From contig JAKMXF010000323.1 of assembly GCA_024704765.1 (NCBI GenBank), forward strand, positions 1 through 64,000: DNA of 64,000 bases. The letters are read 5' to 3'. This document shows, piece after piece, positions 1-12,234 of this stretch. A program made the position numbers and the translations under genes. Numbering within the stretch: position 1 is the first letter of the stretch; each line of letters begins with the position of its first letter. The notes beneath the pieces are model-generated. The model did not search any database. It was given only the letters and a program-made list of their open reading frames with translations, and was not told the origin of the DNA. This DNA is from Oopsacas minuta. Its lineage: Eukaryota > Porifera > Hexactinellida > Lyssacinosida > Leucopsacidae.

Positions 1-2341
1 AACTGAAGTAATATAGTTTGTATACTACTCTTTCATAATTCTGTGTGTAGATATTTGATATTGTGTGTAATTAGTATGTATAGTTGAAATCTACAGTTAC
101 ATTGTGTTTCAAAGTGAACTGAAGTAATTTACTTCGTATAGTAGTCTTTCACAATTCTGTGTGTAGATATTTGATATTGTGTGTAACTAGTTTATATAGT
201 TGAAATCTACAGTTACATTGTGTTTCAAAGTGAACTGAAGTAATTTACTTTGTATAGTAGTCTTTCACAATTCTGTGTGTAGATATTTGATATTGTGTGT
301 AACTAGTTTGTATAGTTGAAATCTACAGTTACATTGTGTTTCAAAGTGAACTGAAGTAATTTACTTCGTATAGTAGTCTTTCACAATTCTGTGTGTAGAT
401 ATTTGATATTGTGTGTAACTAGTTTGTGTAGTTGAAATCAACAGTTACATTGTGTTTCAAAGTGAACTGAAGTAATTTACTTCGTATAGTAGTCTTTCAC
501 AATTCTGTGTGTAGATATTTGATATTGTGTGTAACTAGTTTGTGTAGTTGAAATCAACAGTTACATTGTGTTTCAAAGTGAACTGAAGTAATTTACTTCG
601 TATAGTAGTCTTTCACAATTCTGTGTGTAGATATTTGATAATGTGTGTAACTAGTTTATATAGTTGAAATCAACAGTTACATTGTGTTTCAAAGTGAACT
701 GAAGTAATTTACTTCGTATAGTAGTCTTTCACAATTCTGTGTGTAGATATTTGATATTGTGTGTAACTAGTTTGTATAGTTGAAATCAACAGTTACATTG
801 TGTTTCAAAGTGAACTGAAGTAATTACTTTGTATAGTAGTCTTTCACAATTCTGTGTGTAGATATTTGATAATGTGTGTAACTAGTTTGTATAGTTGAAA
901 TCAACAGTTACATTGTGTTTCAAAGTGAACTGAAGTAATTTACTTCGTATAGTAGTCTTTCACAATTCTGTGTGTAGATATTTGATATTGTGTGTAACTA
1001 GTTTGTAAGTTGAAATCAACAGTTACATTGTGTTTCAAAGTGAACTGAAGTAATTTACTTCGTATAGTAGTCTTTCACATTCTGTGTGTAGATATTTGAT
1101 ATTGTGTGTAACTAGTTTGTATAGTTGAAATCTACAGTTACATTGTGTTTCAAAGTGAACTGAAGTAATTTACTTCGTATAGTAGTCTTTCACAATTCTG
1201 TGTGTAGATATTTGATATTGTGTGTAACTAGTTTATATAGTTGAAATCAACAGTTACATTGTGTTTCAAAGTGAACTGAAGTAATTTACTTCGTATAGTA
1301 GTCTTTCACAATTCTGTGTGTAGATATTTGATATTGTGTGTAACTAGTTTGTATAGTTCATATCTACAGTTACTTTGTGATTCAAGTTGAACTGAAGAAA
1401 TATAGTTTGTATAGTTGTCTTTCACAATAGTGTGTGTCGATATTTGATATTGTGTGTAACTAGTTTATGTAGTTGAAATCTACAGTTACATTGTGTTTCA
1501 AAGTGAACTGAAGTAATTTACTTTGTATAGTAGTCTTCCACCATTCTGTGTGTCGATTTTGATATTGTGTATAATTAGTATGTATAGTTGAAATCTACAG
1601 TTACTTTGTGATTCAACGTGAACTGAAGTAATTTCCTTCGTATAGTAGTCTTTCACAATTCTGTGTGTAGATATTTGATATTGTGTGTAACTAGTTTGTG
1701 TAGTTGAAATCAACAGTTACATTGTGTTTCAAAGTGAACTGAAGTAATTTACTTCGTATAGTAGTCTTTCACAATTCTGTGTGTCGATTTTTGATATCGT
1801 GTGTAACTAGTTTGTGTAGTTGAAATCAACAGTTACAATGTGTTTCAAAGTAAACTGAAGTAATTTACTTCGTATACTAGTCTTTCACAATTCGGTGTTT
1901 AGATATTTGGTATTGTGTGCAACTAGTTTGTATAGTTGAAATTTACAGTTGCTTTGTGTTTCAAAGTGAACAGAAGTAATATACCTTATATACTACCCTT
2001 TCATATTTCTATGTGTAGATATTTGATATTGTGTGTAACTAGCTAGTATTGTTGAAATCTACAGTTTCTTTGTGTTCCAATTCCAAACTGAAGTAATATA
2101 CTTTGTATAGTACTCTTTCACTATTCTTTGCGTAGATATTGGACATCGTGTGTAACTGGTTTTTATAGTGTGTATCTTGCTTCTCTTTGTGTCTCAAATG
2201 TAAACTGAAGTAATACACTTTGTACAGTACTCTTTCTCAATTCTGTGTGTAGATTTTGGACTTTGTATGTAACTTGTTTGTATGGTTTAGATCTTTTGTC
2301 TTTTTGTGTTCCAATTTAAGCAGTAGTTGCATACTTATTAA
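1..2341. repeat. 116-bp satellite array, homogeneous part
   Basis: Tandem array with a 116-bp period: the phrase AACTGAAGTAAT starts at 1, 117, 233, 349 and so on. About 20 units are present. Units from 1 to about 1370 are nearly identical, differing by single bases and 1-bp indels. From about 1400 rightward they drift, and the last units (about 2090-2341) are clearly diverged. Two recurring variants (GAAATCTACAG and GAAATCAACAG) alternate in blocks. The array starts before the window. The short ORFs seen in it come from the repeat and are not genes. Confidence 0.97.
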
Positions 2342-2345
2342 GTAC

Positions 2346-2480
2346 TGTTGCTTAGATTAGTGAGGCACGTAGAGTATTGTGTCACTGTATACATAGACCA
2401 TGCATGAATATCTACTGTAGAATATTGAGGCACGGTAACAGAGGGAGAAACTATTTACAGAATATGTAGTTGTCATTATG
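2346..2480 (+). repeat. Left terminal inverted repeat of the Ginger1-type element
   Basis: About 135 bp, matching the reverse complement of 6576-6710 with roughly a dozen differences. Both contain GTGAGGCAC near the tip and CTACTGTAGAATATTGAGGC further in. Confidence 0.93.
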
Positions 2481-2871
2481 CGGCTTTCTTTTATTCATAG
2501 TATTTACTTATTTTAATCATGACTTGATAATATACTTGTTTTTGACAGCACTTACGTGTTCAGTGAAACCTCATTAATTATTATTCCAAACACAGTCAAT
2601 ACGAATCTCCTGGTTAGCAAGCAAGTAATTTTCCATAATTTGGTCTTTCAATTCTTTCCAACTGATTTCACAATGGTTAATACAAACTTCGGATAAGATA
2701 AAGGAATTTTGATGGTTTCTGACGTTCACATTAGTGAAGGTTATACTGGAATGAACAAATTTTAACTTGTTATTACACGGTTAGAATACAATCTTGCAAT
2801 TTATGATATTACTCTACTAACACACAAAAACACCTGTTACTAGCACAAAATAATGACTAATTGTATTTTTT

Positions 2872-3552
2872 TCATTCTTGTATATTTGTTGATTCTTCTG
2901 AAGTTTCGTCATAAGTAGGTGTGGAACTCTCAATCATAGAAGTGACCGGCTCATAATGATTACAATAATTACAAATGTAAAGTGCGGTTCTTGGTTTCTT
3001 AGAGCCTCTGAGCAAACTCCAGCAAACTTCCCGAGTTAAGTTGCCTTGATTTCCATAGCAGTTGTTTGCAACATATACATCGACGTCAAGAATATTAGAC
3101 AATGCTATTATTTCCACATCACTACCCCAAGTTCCTTCTTGAGACACAAGATGTTCATTCATGAAGTATTTACAAGGATTTGTTAATTTCTGTTTAAAAT
3201 ATCAACCAATTCTAGTTACTCCCTCACTGGCGATAAAGTATGCAATCGTAGAGCGAATTTCTAAGTGACTTGTCTGGTCACCAGTTAATATTTTAGAAAT
3301 ACACCGGAAAAGACAGTTCCCATCACCGACTATTCTTTCAGTTTCCCATGGTGTATATTTACTGAGTGATAATCCGGCTAGGTTTTGTGGTCGCTTGATG
3401 CTGGATATAAACACCAGTCCCAGAAACTTGTATTTATCACGAAGCCATTCTTCATTGACCACAGATATGATTGGACTTGAATCAGATAAAGGGATATAGG
3501 TAGAGATGTTTTCTGGGAATGTTTGCCACAACATCAAATTTATGTACTCCAT
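2872..3552 (-). pseudogene. OTU cysteine protease domain of the Ginger1-type element
   Basis: The last part of the transposon protein, reading from 3552 down to 2872. The nucleophile motif GDGNCLFRCIS lies about 76-86 residues into the upper ORF, with the Cys near base 3315. It is followed by a helical stretch (YFIASEG), then GTWGSDVEIIALSNILDVDV, and the late catalytic His in NYCNHYEPV. This order of Asp/Cys motif, WG(S/G)..EI..LS and C-terminal His is the OTU fold, a deubiquitinase-like protease. The two visible ORFs (3552-3202 and 3162-2872) share one frame. They are separated by a single in-frame TGA at 3202-3204 and a bridging stretch with no further stop, so one nonsense mutation breaks the domain. 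In this family the protease is fused behind the integrase; what it cuts during transposition is unknown. Confidence 0.85.
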
Positions 3553-4502
3553 TGCCTAAACAGATTATCATTATAATTATGACAATATGGATGTATATAC
3601 TCTATGCTAAATGCAAATTTGGATCAACTTACTAGAAGGAACACTACTTTGTGTGTGTATTTGGCAACTTGGGTGTTTGTAAAATGAGGATATAACTCTG
3701 TCGTCCAATTGAGTATGTGTCAGTAATGTCTCTCTTCTATAATTCAATAAAATCATTAATTTTGATTCCACTCTATTGGGAATAATATACATATTTTCAT
3801 GATTAAAAGTATTCAAAAAATAAAAATAGTATTGGCATCGCTGTATTGTAATAAGACAATCATATGTATATTACTTCACTAAACATGTATCAAACTTCTC
3901 TTGTTGCTCAATACTAATGAATTCATATACAGAATGTTCAAGAGAAAGAACTACAATGTGTATATGTCATTGTTATATCATTTATTATGTGTATTTCACT
4001 AACAATAGATTTGAGCAAACACTATAACTTCGTGTAATTATACAAATACCAAGAAATCAAACTTACTATTTCGTATTCTTTGCAATCGAGTAGGAACTCA
4101 AACAGGAGAGTATTGCAGGTATAGGTGTGGAATACGTTGAGATTTTTATGAAGTTCCTCATGCAGTGGTGTCATGTAGGTGTGTCGCTCAATATTTTGTT
4201 TCAAAACTATCTAAAGTTAGATTAGAAATGGGTAAAATATATTCAAACACAAGTCCGGGGAGGCAATACAAGTGGTGGAACAAATGCCTAGTCGCATCTG
4301 CAAGGCCAGATTAAACTCTTGATTTTTTCATATTTCATACTAAACCTATTCGGAACTCTTTAATTATTTAGTGAGGATCTACGGAATACAAATGTACAAA
4401 CCCTGAAATTATTAAGCTGATGAAGTATTCTTTCTCTAGAAAATTCATAAAGTTTTCGTTGCAACACCTAAAGTATATAAGTAATTGTGATAATTTCAGG
4501 AT

Positions 4503-6468
4503 TTATACAATAAACGCGTATACCTTGGAAGGAATGTCATTAATTTCTATTTGGTTAGCTTGTCTGAGGGATTTTGGTTTTCGTTCTGTATACAAACGAA
4601 CGAGGTCAATTGGTATGTTTTTGTTTCTCTTAGCTCCTGAAATATTTTCACAAATAGTAATGTAGCTCTCAGTAACTTTACAGACTGTATGAGGCCCAAA
4701 AAAATTTGGTTTATTTTTCGTGTTTGGCAACCGTTTAATTTGCTCATGTTTGTGTAAATAATCCTATCACCTTTCTTTATTGAAGACCTAAATTTAATGG
4801 GTTATATATAGCACTAATATCAAGAAATTATAGGAAAGCTCACCCCTTGGTATTGACTTTTTTTATCATATTGCAGTTTTTGTCTGAGTTGTTCAGAATG
4901 GATATCCTTTGCAGCTGATTTGAATCGTGTGTCTCGAGTCTCATAGATACAGCATAATTCTTCTCCTGGCTCAGAACATGGCGGGGAAAATTCATCTTGA
5001 TCGTCTATATAGTCATTTTCTGACTGCTGCGATAGAATTTCTCTAAATATAGCGTCTTCATGTTCAAAGTCTTCTATAGGATCAATAGCCAGGTTTGGAT
5101 ATGTAGACAACAAATCCACATGTTTTGACTCCCGTCCCCACATTGTATTAAAAGGAGTTTGTCCATGTGACTTCTTCTTTGTAGAATTCATAGTGAGACA
5201 TGCGAGCTTGAGTAATTGGGACCAGTGATTGCCTGTCTGGAGTTCCATCTTTGCTAACTTCCTAAGATCAATAAGTAATAGTTATTCAATATCTTTATTA
5301 CACTGAATAACTTGCCGATCTAATCTGCGGAATTATAACTTACGTTTTCAAGATTTTATTGTGTGCCTCTACCAAACCGTTAGCCATAGGATGATAAGTC
5401 TAGTACTACGGTTGTCAATGTGTAGTTTGCAATGGAATTCCTGAAACATCTAAAGAAAATATATTAATTAATTAAGCAATTTCAGATATATTAAGTTCTA
5501 ATATCACTTGCACTGCTTGTAAACTCCGGGCCTTTGTCATGTTGAATAATATCCGGTAATCCCATTGTAGCATAGATATCTTGAAGATTTTGAATAACTT
5601 CTTCAGAAGGTTTCCTCTTAAGGGGTCTTACAACTACGAACTTGCTTAAGTAGCAAACTGTGACAAGAATATGCTTAAATACTTCGGAACTCACAGGGAG
5701 GTCACAAATCAAGTCCATGCCCAAGTGTTTCCATGTTCTAGAAGGAGGTTGAATGGGTTGAAGTTTCTTGGTTGATTTAGGAATAGTTGCTGTCATTAGG
5801 CATATCTTACAAGAAGCCACCTAGTATATTAAATATTCAATGAATATCAAATTATGTACTCTGAATTTAAGAAAAAGGATTTTAGGGTAGCATACAAGTT
5901 TCTCAAACTCTCAATAATAACAAAATATTCATAGTAATAATAATAATATTCCTTGAATTTCGGAATTATTGAGAATGAACTGTACCCAAGTAAGTTACTT
6001 ACATAATCAATGATATGTGTATATAAGCCTTTCCATGTATATTGTTGTTGTATGGAAACAACAGTGGCATTGATTCCAGGGTGACCAACTTGATCATCAT
6101 GTTATTTTATTATATCATCCCTCTCCGTTTCTAACGGGACTTCCAAATCAATTGTTGAACCATTGATGTCCACTTTCTATATAATTGTTCATATGATATT
6201 GCATCAATAACTTAAATATTTATATACAGTAGTGTTCGCCTATTTGCAAGCATATTTTCAGCAAGGCGCCACTTGCCATTTGGCGAATACAACTATAGAT
6301 TATAAATAATATTTGAGGTTTTACCTTGTAGAGTGTGTTATCTTCACCGAGAAAATATCGTGAAACTTTTCTTCTAAAATTCCATCTTTTTGCAGAGGAA
6401 ACTCCGTCAGGTTCAGGATATGTTCCAACTTTTAAAAACTTTACAATTTCCTCATAAAATACTTCCAT
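4503..6468 (-). pseudogene. Ginger1-type integrase/transposase (multi-exon, broken)
   Basis: Minus-strand gene with recognisable pieces. First, 6468 downward holds a YPEPDGVSSAKR..FRRK..RYFLGEDNTLYKV region, typical of the segment before the zinc finger. Then HDDQVGHPGINATVV at about 6100 gives the His pair of an H2C2 zinc finger, ending at a GTAAGT donor (about 6002). Next, an exon from 5820 has the Cys pair CKIC, the core segment WKHLGMDLICDLPV, and DKGPEF where the second Asp lies. A further exon (about 5450-5345) contains HPMANGLVEAHNKILK with the catalytic Glu, but a frameshift precedes it. The exon at 5248-4820 gives the TPFNTMWGR segment. Finally 4730-4503 has FFGPHTV, a GPY/F-like motif, again behind a frameshift. 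Spliceosomal introns appear to interrupt the gene. Without aligned relatives the exon edges are approximate. Confidence 0.8.
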
Positions 6469-6575
6469 CTTTATTGTTACTTGAAAATTATTTACAATTT
6501 ATATGCGAATTCGAGAAAGCTATCTTGGTCACAAATGTGTCAAGTCATTATTACGTAAATGCTACAAATAAACCA

Positions 6576-6710
6576 CATACTGATAACTACATATTCTGTA
6601 TATAGTTTCTCCTTCTGTTACCGTGCCTCAATATTCTACAGTAGATATTCATCCATGGTCTATGTATACAGTGCCTCAATATTCTACGTGCCTCACTAAT
6701 CTATGCAACA
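6576..6710 (-). repeat. Right terminal inverted repeat of the Ginger1-type element
   Basis: Reverse-complement partner of 2346-2480. It ends GCAACA at 6710, directly before the GTAC duplication (6711-6714). Confidence 0.93.
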
Positions 6711-6714
6711 GTAC

Positions 6715-7560
6715 TCTTTCACAATTCTGTGTGTTGAAATTCTATACAGAGTTTGACATTATCGTATAGTTCAAAGCATCAGTCTCTTTGTGGTCAATGT
6801 GAACTGATGTAATATACTTTGTATAGTACTATTTCACAATACTGTGTGTTGAAATTGGAAACAGAGTTTGATATTAACGTATAGTTCAAATCTTCAGTCT
6901 CTTTGTGTTTCAATGTAAACTGATGTAATTTACTTTGTATAGTACTCTTTCACAATTCTGTATGTAGAAATTTGACATTTAGTTTAACTTGTTTGTATAG
7001 TTTAAATCAATAGTCTCTTTGTATTCCAATGTAAACTGAAGTAATATAGTTTATATAGTGTTCTTTCACAATTCTGTGTGTTGAAATTGGAAACAGAGTT
7101 AGACATTATTGTATAGTTCAAATCTACAGTCTCTTTGTGTTTCAATGCAAACTGAAGTAATATAGTTTATATAGTACTCTTTCACAATTCTGTCTGTTCA
7201 ACTTGGAAATGACATTGACATGTTTGTATAGTTTATATCTTCAGTGTCATTTTGTTTCAATGTTAACTGAAGTTTTATACTTTCTATTGTCCTCTTTCAT
7301 AATACTGTTTGTTGAAATTTGATATTGATTTTAACATGTTTGTATAGTTTCAGTGTTCAGTGTCTGTTTGCCTCAATGTAATCTGAAGGATTATACTTTG
7401 TTTAGTACTCTTTCACAATTCTGTGTGTCGAAATTTGAAATTGACTTTGACATGTTTCTACAGTTTATCAATTCAGGTGCTGTTCCCTTCAATGTTAACT
7501 GAAGGATTATACATTCTATATTACTCTGTCACAATTCTCTGTGTTTAAATTTGAAACTGG
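6715..7560. repeat. 116-bp satellite array, decayed part
   Basis: Same satellite as 1-2341: AACTGATGTAAT or AACTGAAGTAAT starts recur at 6802, 6918 and 7034 (116-bp steps). The phrase TACTCTTTCACAATTCTGT continues the unit cut by the Ginger insertion. Units are strongly diverged from one another and fade out near 7560, as expected at the edge of an array. Confidence 0.9.
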
Positions 7561-9146
7561 TGATTCCTGGGTCGATTTATTATGAAATACAAAATATTTC
7601 ATTATGTGAGACTATTTGGAATCTATATACAGGTGTCACCACCAGAGATTCAAGAATGAACTTTGGCGATGATGTCATAAGGACGGTGTCAAACAATACG
7701 AGTTAGTTATCATTGAAGTTCCTTAGTTAGGCTTGATTTACACTACGCAGATAATTCATTGATACATCTATTTTTGATATTCCTCTATAGGCTTTCTAAA
7801 TTAATTGTGCTTAACTCACAGCGTCCCTTTCGGTGCGAATAACTTTAGCAGCTCTCAGCTCTAATTTGGCAAAGTGCAACTGTATGCTTTAATTATGTGA
7901 GCGCCACATAATAAGTTGACCCTTCGGATGCGGCTTTTATTAGGATCAAGAATTAGTTAGATCCGATGCACCAATTAGGTACCTGATTTGAGTATCCAAA
8001 TGCATTACATAATCTCTGAAATTCTGGATGTATCATAATGATATTGACTAATGTTTTTACACATATATATTATCATTAATTTTGTAATACTTAGTAATAC
8101 ATTAGTGCAATGCTAATCGCACTTATTTTTCACTGCCGGACACTTATTTATCTGTTTGGCATTACCAGAAATTATTTGCCATTCATTCAGAGTATAAATG
8201 TAGACAATTAGGCATGCACCGGATTCTAGATCCGGATTCGGTGTATTCCTATTTTTATTATGCTTTACTTACGTTATTACTCTGTTAGGTATCTCAATTA
8301 TATAATACAGTCACTTTATATGAAATACATGCCATCCATGATATTAAACGAAATCAAGCCGTTATTAGTCAGTTATGAATATAGTCCCTACATAAATTTA
8401 TTTGCCTATAGACACCAAAGACAGTGAAAATTCCAAATGTGGAACAAAGGTTATTATGGCAGATGAAATTTGGCCTATATAATTTTATCCCGCTGTGAGA
8501 GTAACACTTCTGTGGCTATATGTGTCCGTGACCCGAGTTTTCCGGTTTAATTACTGGGGAGAGGATTATTGGTGCTGATTCCCATCTTTACACGTGCATA
8601 ACTAAATTTTAAATCTTCACGTTTGATCTTTTGTTCAGTATAAAGCTCTGAGAATTTTTTATCTCCCTGCACCATTCTTATTTTGGCTAATACTTGTGTA
8701 CAGAGAGCAATGTTTATATATTTTTGAAATTTTACTTTTTTCAAAAATCATACAGCCCTGCACATACCTGCCAACTTCTGTGATACACATCCCTAAACAG
8801 GGCGTAGATCCCGAGGGAATGCTCCATACAATCATTCGCCCACTTTTTGGGTGTGGGATGCTGCATACATATATCCCCCTACTTTTTGTGGTAGGTATAC
8901 CCCCCATATGGGTCAGAGGATACTCTAGAGGACTATATTCCGAGTGCTTTTAAGGCAAATCTTTGTTATAATTATATCAATAGAATTCTATAATTGGAGT
9001 ATTTGTAACAGAACTATAATATTATATATATTTATATTTTTATATCATTTTACAGTTGTAGATAGCCTTGTGTACTTCTGACACCACAATTACTAAATCT
9101 TGAATTTATACCTTTATTCATAGTCTATATTATTCATTACAATTGT

Positions 9147-9181
<35 letters not shown>

Positions 9182-10250
9182 TTGTCCGTTGTCAAGGAAA
9201 GGATTTACAGTTTGCAATTTTGAAATTATTGTATAACTATGTATTTATCGTGTTTATCAAGGAAATAAATTGAATTCATTAAATTTCACTAAATATATCG
9301 AAAATGTTGAATCCGATTTTCTCCCTTTTGGATTAATCAGATGTAAATTTGTTGTTGTTTTTATGAATATAAAGTAAACAAATTTCAATATTGAGGTAGA
9401 GTCATACCTTCAACGACTATACTGGCAATTTATTTATTTCTTACTAGGATAATCGAGGATGCTGTGTCTGGATATTGTAAACAACATCAATATTCTTTAA
9501 TCTCAATTGTTGTTTGTCCATTGAATACCTTGAGGCGCAATCTTCCGAGTTCATCATGAAGCGACAAGCTAAAGCCTCGTTAGAGTATAATGCATCACCC
9601 CCCCCCACTTTTTCGAACGGATATACGCCAATGTCTCTTGACACAGTGCACAAATTCCAAACTTTGTATAACTCACCTCGGCCGCTAGTTCAAAATATTT
9701 ATTACCCTAAGTATTTGTAGTATGACTAAGTTTTTATTATTGTCGGCAGTGATGTTTTGCAAAATTACAAAGTGAGGGACGCTCCCTATTCAATATGAAC
9801 CTTTTCTTTGAAAACATTGGTGTAAATAGTGTCACCAAATTGTTTCCCTTCACCCAATTGTTTCACTTAATATCGGACCAATTTTGTTTCCTCATTTGGT
9901 GTTTTCAAGATCTGGAGCCGTACTAACTACGGATTTCCTTACTGGATCTGTAATTCAATTATACTTGACAATACTTGTTAAAATTAATCACCTTGAATGG
10001 AGATGGACGCTGAATACGTATATTATTTAACTATTGTCATTTAACCACGCATTGTTGATTATAAATTAATAGAATTTTCTTCTTACACTGACATATATAC
10101 CATTATCACCATTCTAATACAATCAGAATATGTACAAATGTATTCCACCTACTCAGAGTGAATTTCTTCTCGATATATATTTGAATATTAGTTGTATTAT
10201 ATGTTGACTGCGTATTATCGTACAAGTATTCTTTATTGATTTCACTGTTT
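7561..10250. other. Non-coding stretch upstream of the aminotransferase
   Basis: No coding sequence I can support. Short ORFs at 8547-8953 and 9444-9720 resemble nothing known and overlap on both strands. A short (TGTC)n run lies at about 9148-9190. Just before the aminotransferase ATG, the sequence TTTCACTGTTTAG (ending about 10250) could be a splice acceptor, so an untranslated first exon may lie somewhere in this stretch. Confidence 0.6.
9138..9200. repeat. (TGTC)n microsatellite inside a dispersed motif
   Basis: CAATTGTTG is followed by TGTC repeats and then GTCCGTTGTCAAGGAA. The same frame, CAATTGTTGTCT...GTCCGTTGCTAAGGAA, recurs at 47090-47145, so the microsatellite seems to be part of a dispersed repeat. 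Confidence 0.7.
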
Positions 10251-10258
10251 AGCAAGAA

Positions 10259-11191
10259 ATGATATGTTCTGTAAGATTTTTGTCCTTTCGTCCACCTTAT
10301 TTTTTCACTACTTATGCTGTTAGAAGCATATCAATCTTTCGAGGATCTATTCTCAGAACTCCATTGACATGTGATAACTTGAATTCTAATGTTAAAAAAG
10401 TAGAGTATGCAGTTAGAGGCCCAATCCCGACCAGAGCATTACAGATTGAGTCTGAATTGATCTCCCATCCTGAATCTTTCCAGTTTGACAAACTAATTTA
10501 TGTAAACATTGGTGACCCACAGAACTTAGGACAATGTCCACTTACATTTCCACGCCAACTTCTTGCTTTATGTGCATATCCCGCATTGATATCTAAAAAT
10601 TCTACTCTATTCCCTAGTGATGTATTGCAAAGAGCAAGGAATATTCTTGATTCTACTGGCAGCTTTGGAGGCTACTCCCATTCTCTTGGTTTTTCTTTTG
10701 TTAGAAAGAGTATTGCTAATTTTATCTTAAAGCGTGATCATATTCGTTCTGATTCAACTATTATCCTGAGTGATGGCGCTAGCAAGATTATTAATGTATT
10801 ATTATCTTGTTTGAGTAGTAATACTGCGTCTCTTCCGACTGGAGTTATGATACCTATCCCACAATATCCACTTTATACAGCTTCATTATCTTATTTGGGT
10901 CTATTCCCTATTCCATATTATTTACACGAAGATTCTTGCTGGGGTTTTTCTATAGATGATTTATCAACCACCCTTAAGAATCATACAGATCTTAGTTTAC
11001 CAACAGCTTTTGTTGTAATTAATCCGGGAAACCCTACTGGTCAATGTTTAGACGCTAGCCAACAACTAAAAATTTTAAGATTTTGTTATGACAACAATTT
11101 ATTGTTGCTTGCTGATGAAGTATATCAAGATAATATTTATGATAAGGATGTTAAATGGACATCTTTCAGGAAAGTTTTGTTGGATAACAAG
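10259..11191 (+). CDS. Alanine aminotransferase, coding exon 1 (residues 1-311)
   Basis: Encodes the first 311 residues of a PLP-dependent alanine aminotransferase (GPT/ALT family), which interconverts alanine plus 2-oxoglutarate with pyruvate plus glutamate. Residues 1-35 are basic, rich in Ser/Phe and without acidic residues, consistent with a mitochondrial presequence (inference). The body opens with VKKVEYAVRGPIPTRA at about 45-60. It then has YVNIGDPQNLGQ at 81-92, GSFGGYSHSLG at 134-144, the fold-type I signature NPGNPTGQ at 255-262, and the PLP-pyridine Asp in DEVYQDNIY at 286-294. The ORF runs past the exon into intron, but the family sequence stops matching after DNK. A GT donor (GTATAT) begins at 11192 and leaves a complete codon. 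The ATG at 10259 gives a family-typical length. A possible acceptor 9 bp upstream suggests a 5' UTR exon. Confidence 0.95.
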
Positions 11192-12234
11192 GTATATTGG
11201 ATTTCACTATCGAATTATTATAACGTAGTCGTTAATTTGTGCTAAATATTTTGGAATTTACTGGTTCACAGGTACATTATACAATTGTACTGCCAGAATT
11301 TTGAATTTAATATTATTTACTTAACTAATTCCCTGTTAGACCTATCAACTCGGTAAGATACTACACCTCACATCCACGGTTCATGCCACAAATTTAGTAG
11401 ATACCCTTGTTTGCCCAACGTCACTTATGGCAGAGCGTTTCAGCTATTTTCCAGGTTTGACATGACCTAATCTATAAATATTTCAAAATTATTTTTGCTA
11501 GAACAGGTCTTAACCGATCACGGCTAAAGTTTCAGGCTCGTAATGAAAGGAGCAATAAATTTTAACTAATTCCAGTATTAATATTTACCTTTTTTGTATT
11601 ACAGTATTGAAAATACAAGTATCCTTAGATAATCTAAATCTGCGTGCAAACTATTCGCACTTAGATTCATCTAACTAAATTACTGACAAAATGAGACATT
11701 TCCATTGATAAGTATGAAATCAGAGTCTTATCTTACCCTAGTCTAGCCGTTGGGAGGAACTCGCTACCATAATTTTAAATTCACTCAAAAGGTGTGAAGA
11801 TATTATTATCAGTCATTGAAATAACAATGAATTTGAATACATCTCTCTGCCGATCTGATCACAGCCTCAAATTATGTTGTTGTTTATGTATTCAATATTA
11901 TCGCAGTAGTTTAACAGATCAATGTTGGAATTAGATAAATCAAATTGTAGAGTTTCCTGGCATACAGTGTGACCAAATGAAAATGTGGATTTTGATATTC
12001 TTGTTATTTCGCTTGTTATAACGCAACCATGTGTTCTAAAGTCCATTCCACTCGTATTCGTAGATATATCTCATTTCTATACATCTACTCTTTAAATTAT
12101 TTCTAACAATGCCGATGTATTTTCATTCCAACTATTGTAAAAGCTAAATTGCATATAATATTTGATATTTTTTGTTGTTTTCTTCGAAAAATTTTCTCAT
12201 ATCATTTGAATTTCAGATCGAACTAGCTATAAAT
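11192..12234. other. Intron, no recognised element
   Basis: AT-rich, no coding sequence beyond the exon 1 read-through. I see no terminal repeats or transposase motifs. Confidence 0.5.

Larger units (their letters stand above)
2346..6710 (-). mobile_element. Ginger1-type DNA transposon with integrase and OTU protease, broken
   Basis: A 4365-bp element with inverted termini of about 135 bp. It begins TGTTGCTTAGATTAGTGAGG and ends with the complement, CCTCACTAATCTATGCAACA. It is flanked by the 4-bp duplication GTAC (2342-2345 and 6711-6714) and sits inside the 116-bp satellite, which resumes in register on the right. The minus strand encodes, in order, an integrase N-terminal zinc-binding region, an integrase core, a GPY/F-like module and a C-terminal OTU cysteine protease. 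Family knowledge: Ginger1 transposons combine a Gypsy-like integrase including GPY/F, a C-terminal OTU or Ulp1 protease, TIRs of 40-270 bp and 4-bp duplications, usually at CCGG or CCGT. TG...CA ends also fit. This copy has stop codons and frameshifts, so it is non-autonomous. The GTAC target is unusual for the group. Confidence 0.88.

Noticed and set aside
1-2341. CRISPR-like array
   Set aside because: Units are contiguous 116-bp tandem copies with no unique spacers; this is satellite DNA in a eukaryote.
3202-3204. Selenocysteine read-through of TGA in the OTU domain
   Set aside because: The surrounding element has other lesions, no SECIS-like structure was seen and the family uses an ordinary Cys.
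2346-6710. Polinton/Maverick or Gypsy LTR element
   Set aside because: There is no DNA polymerase, reverse transcriptase or direct LTR, the length is only 4.4 kb, and the TIR and OTU fusion fit Ginger1.
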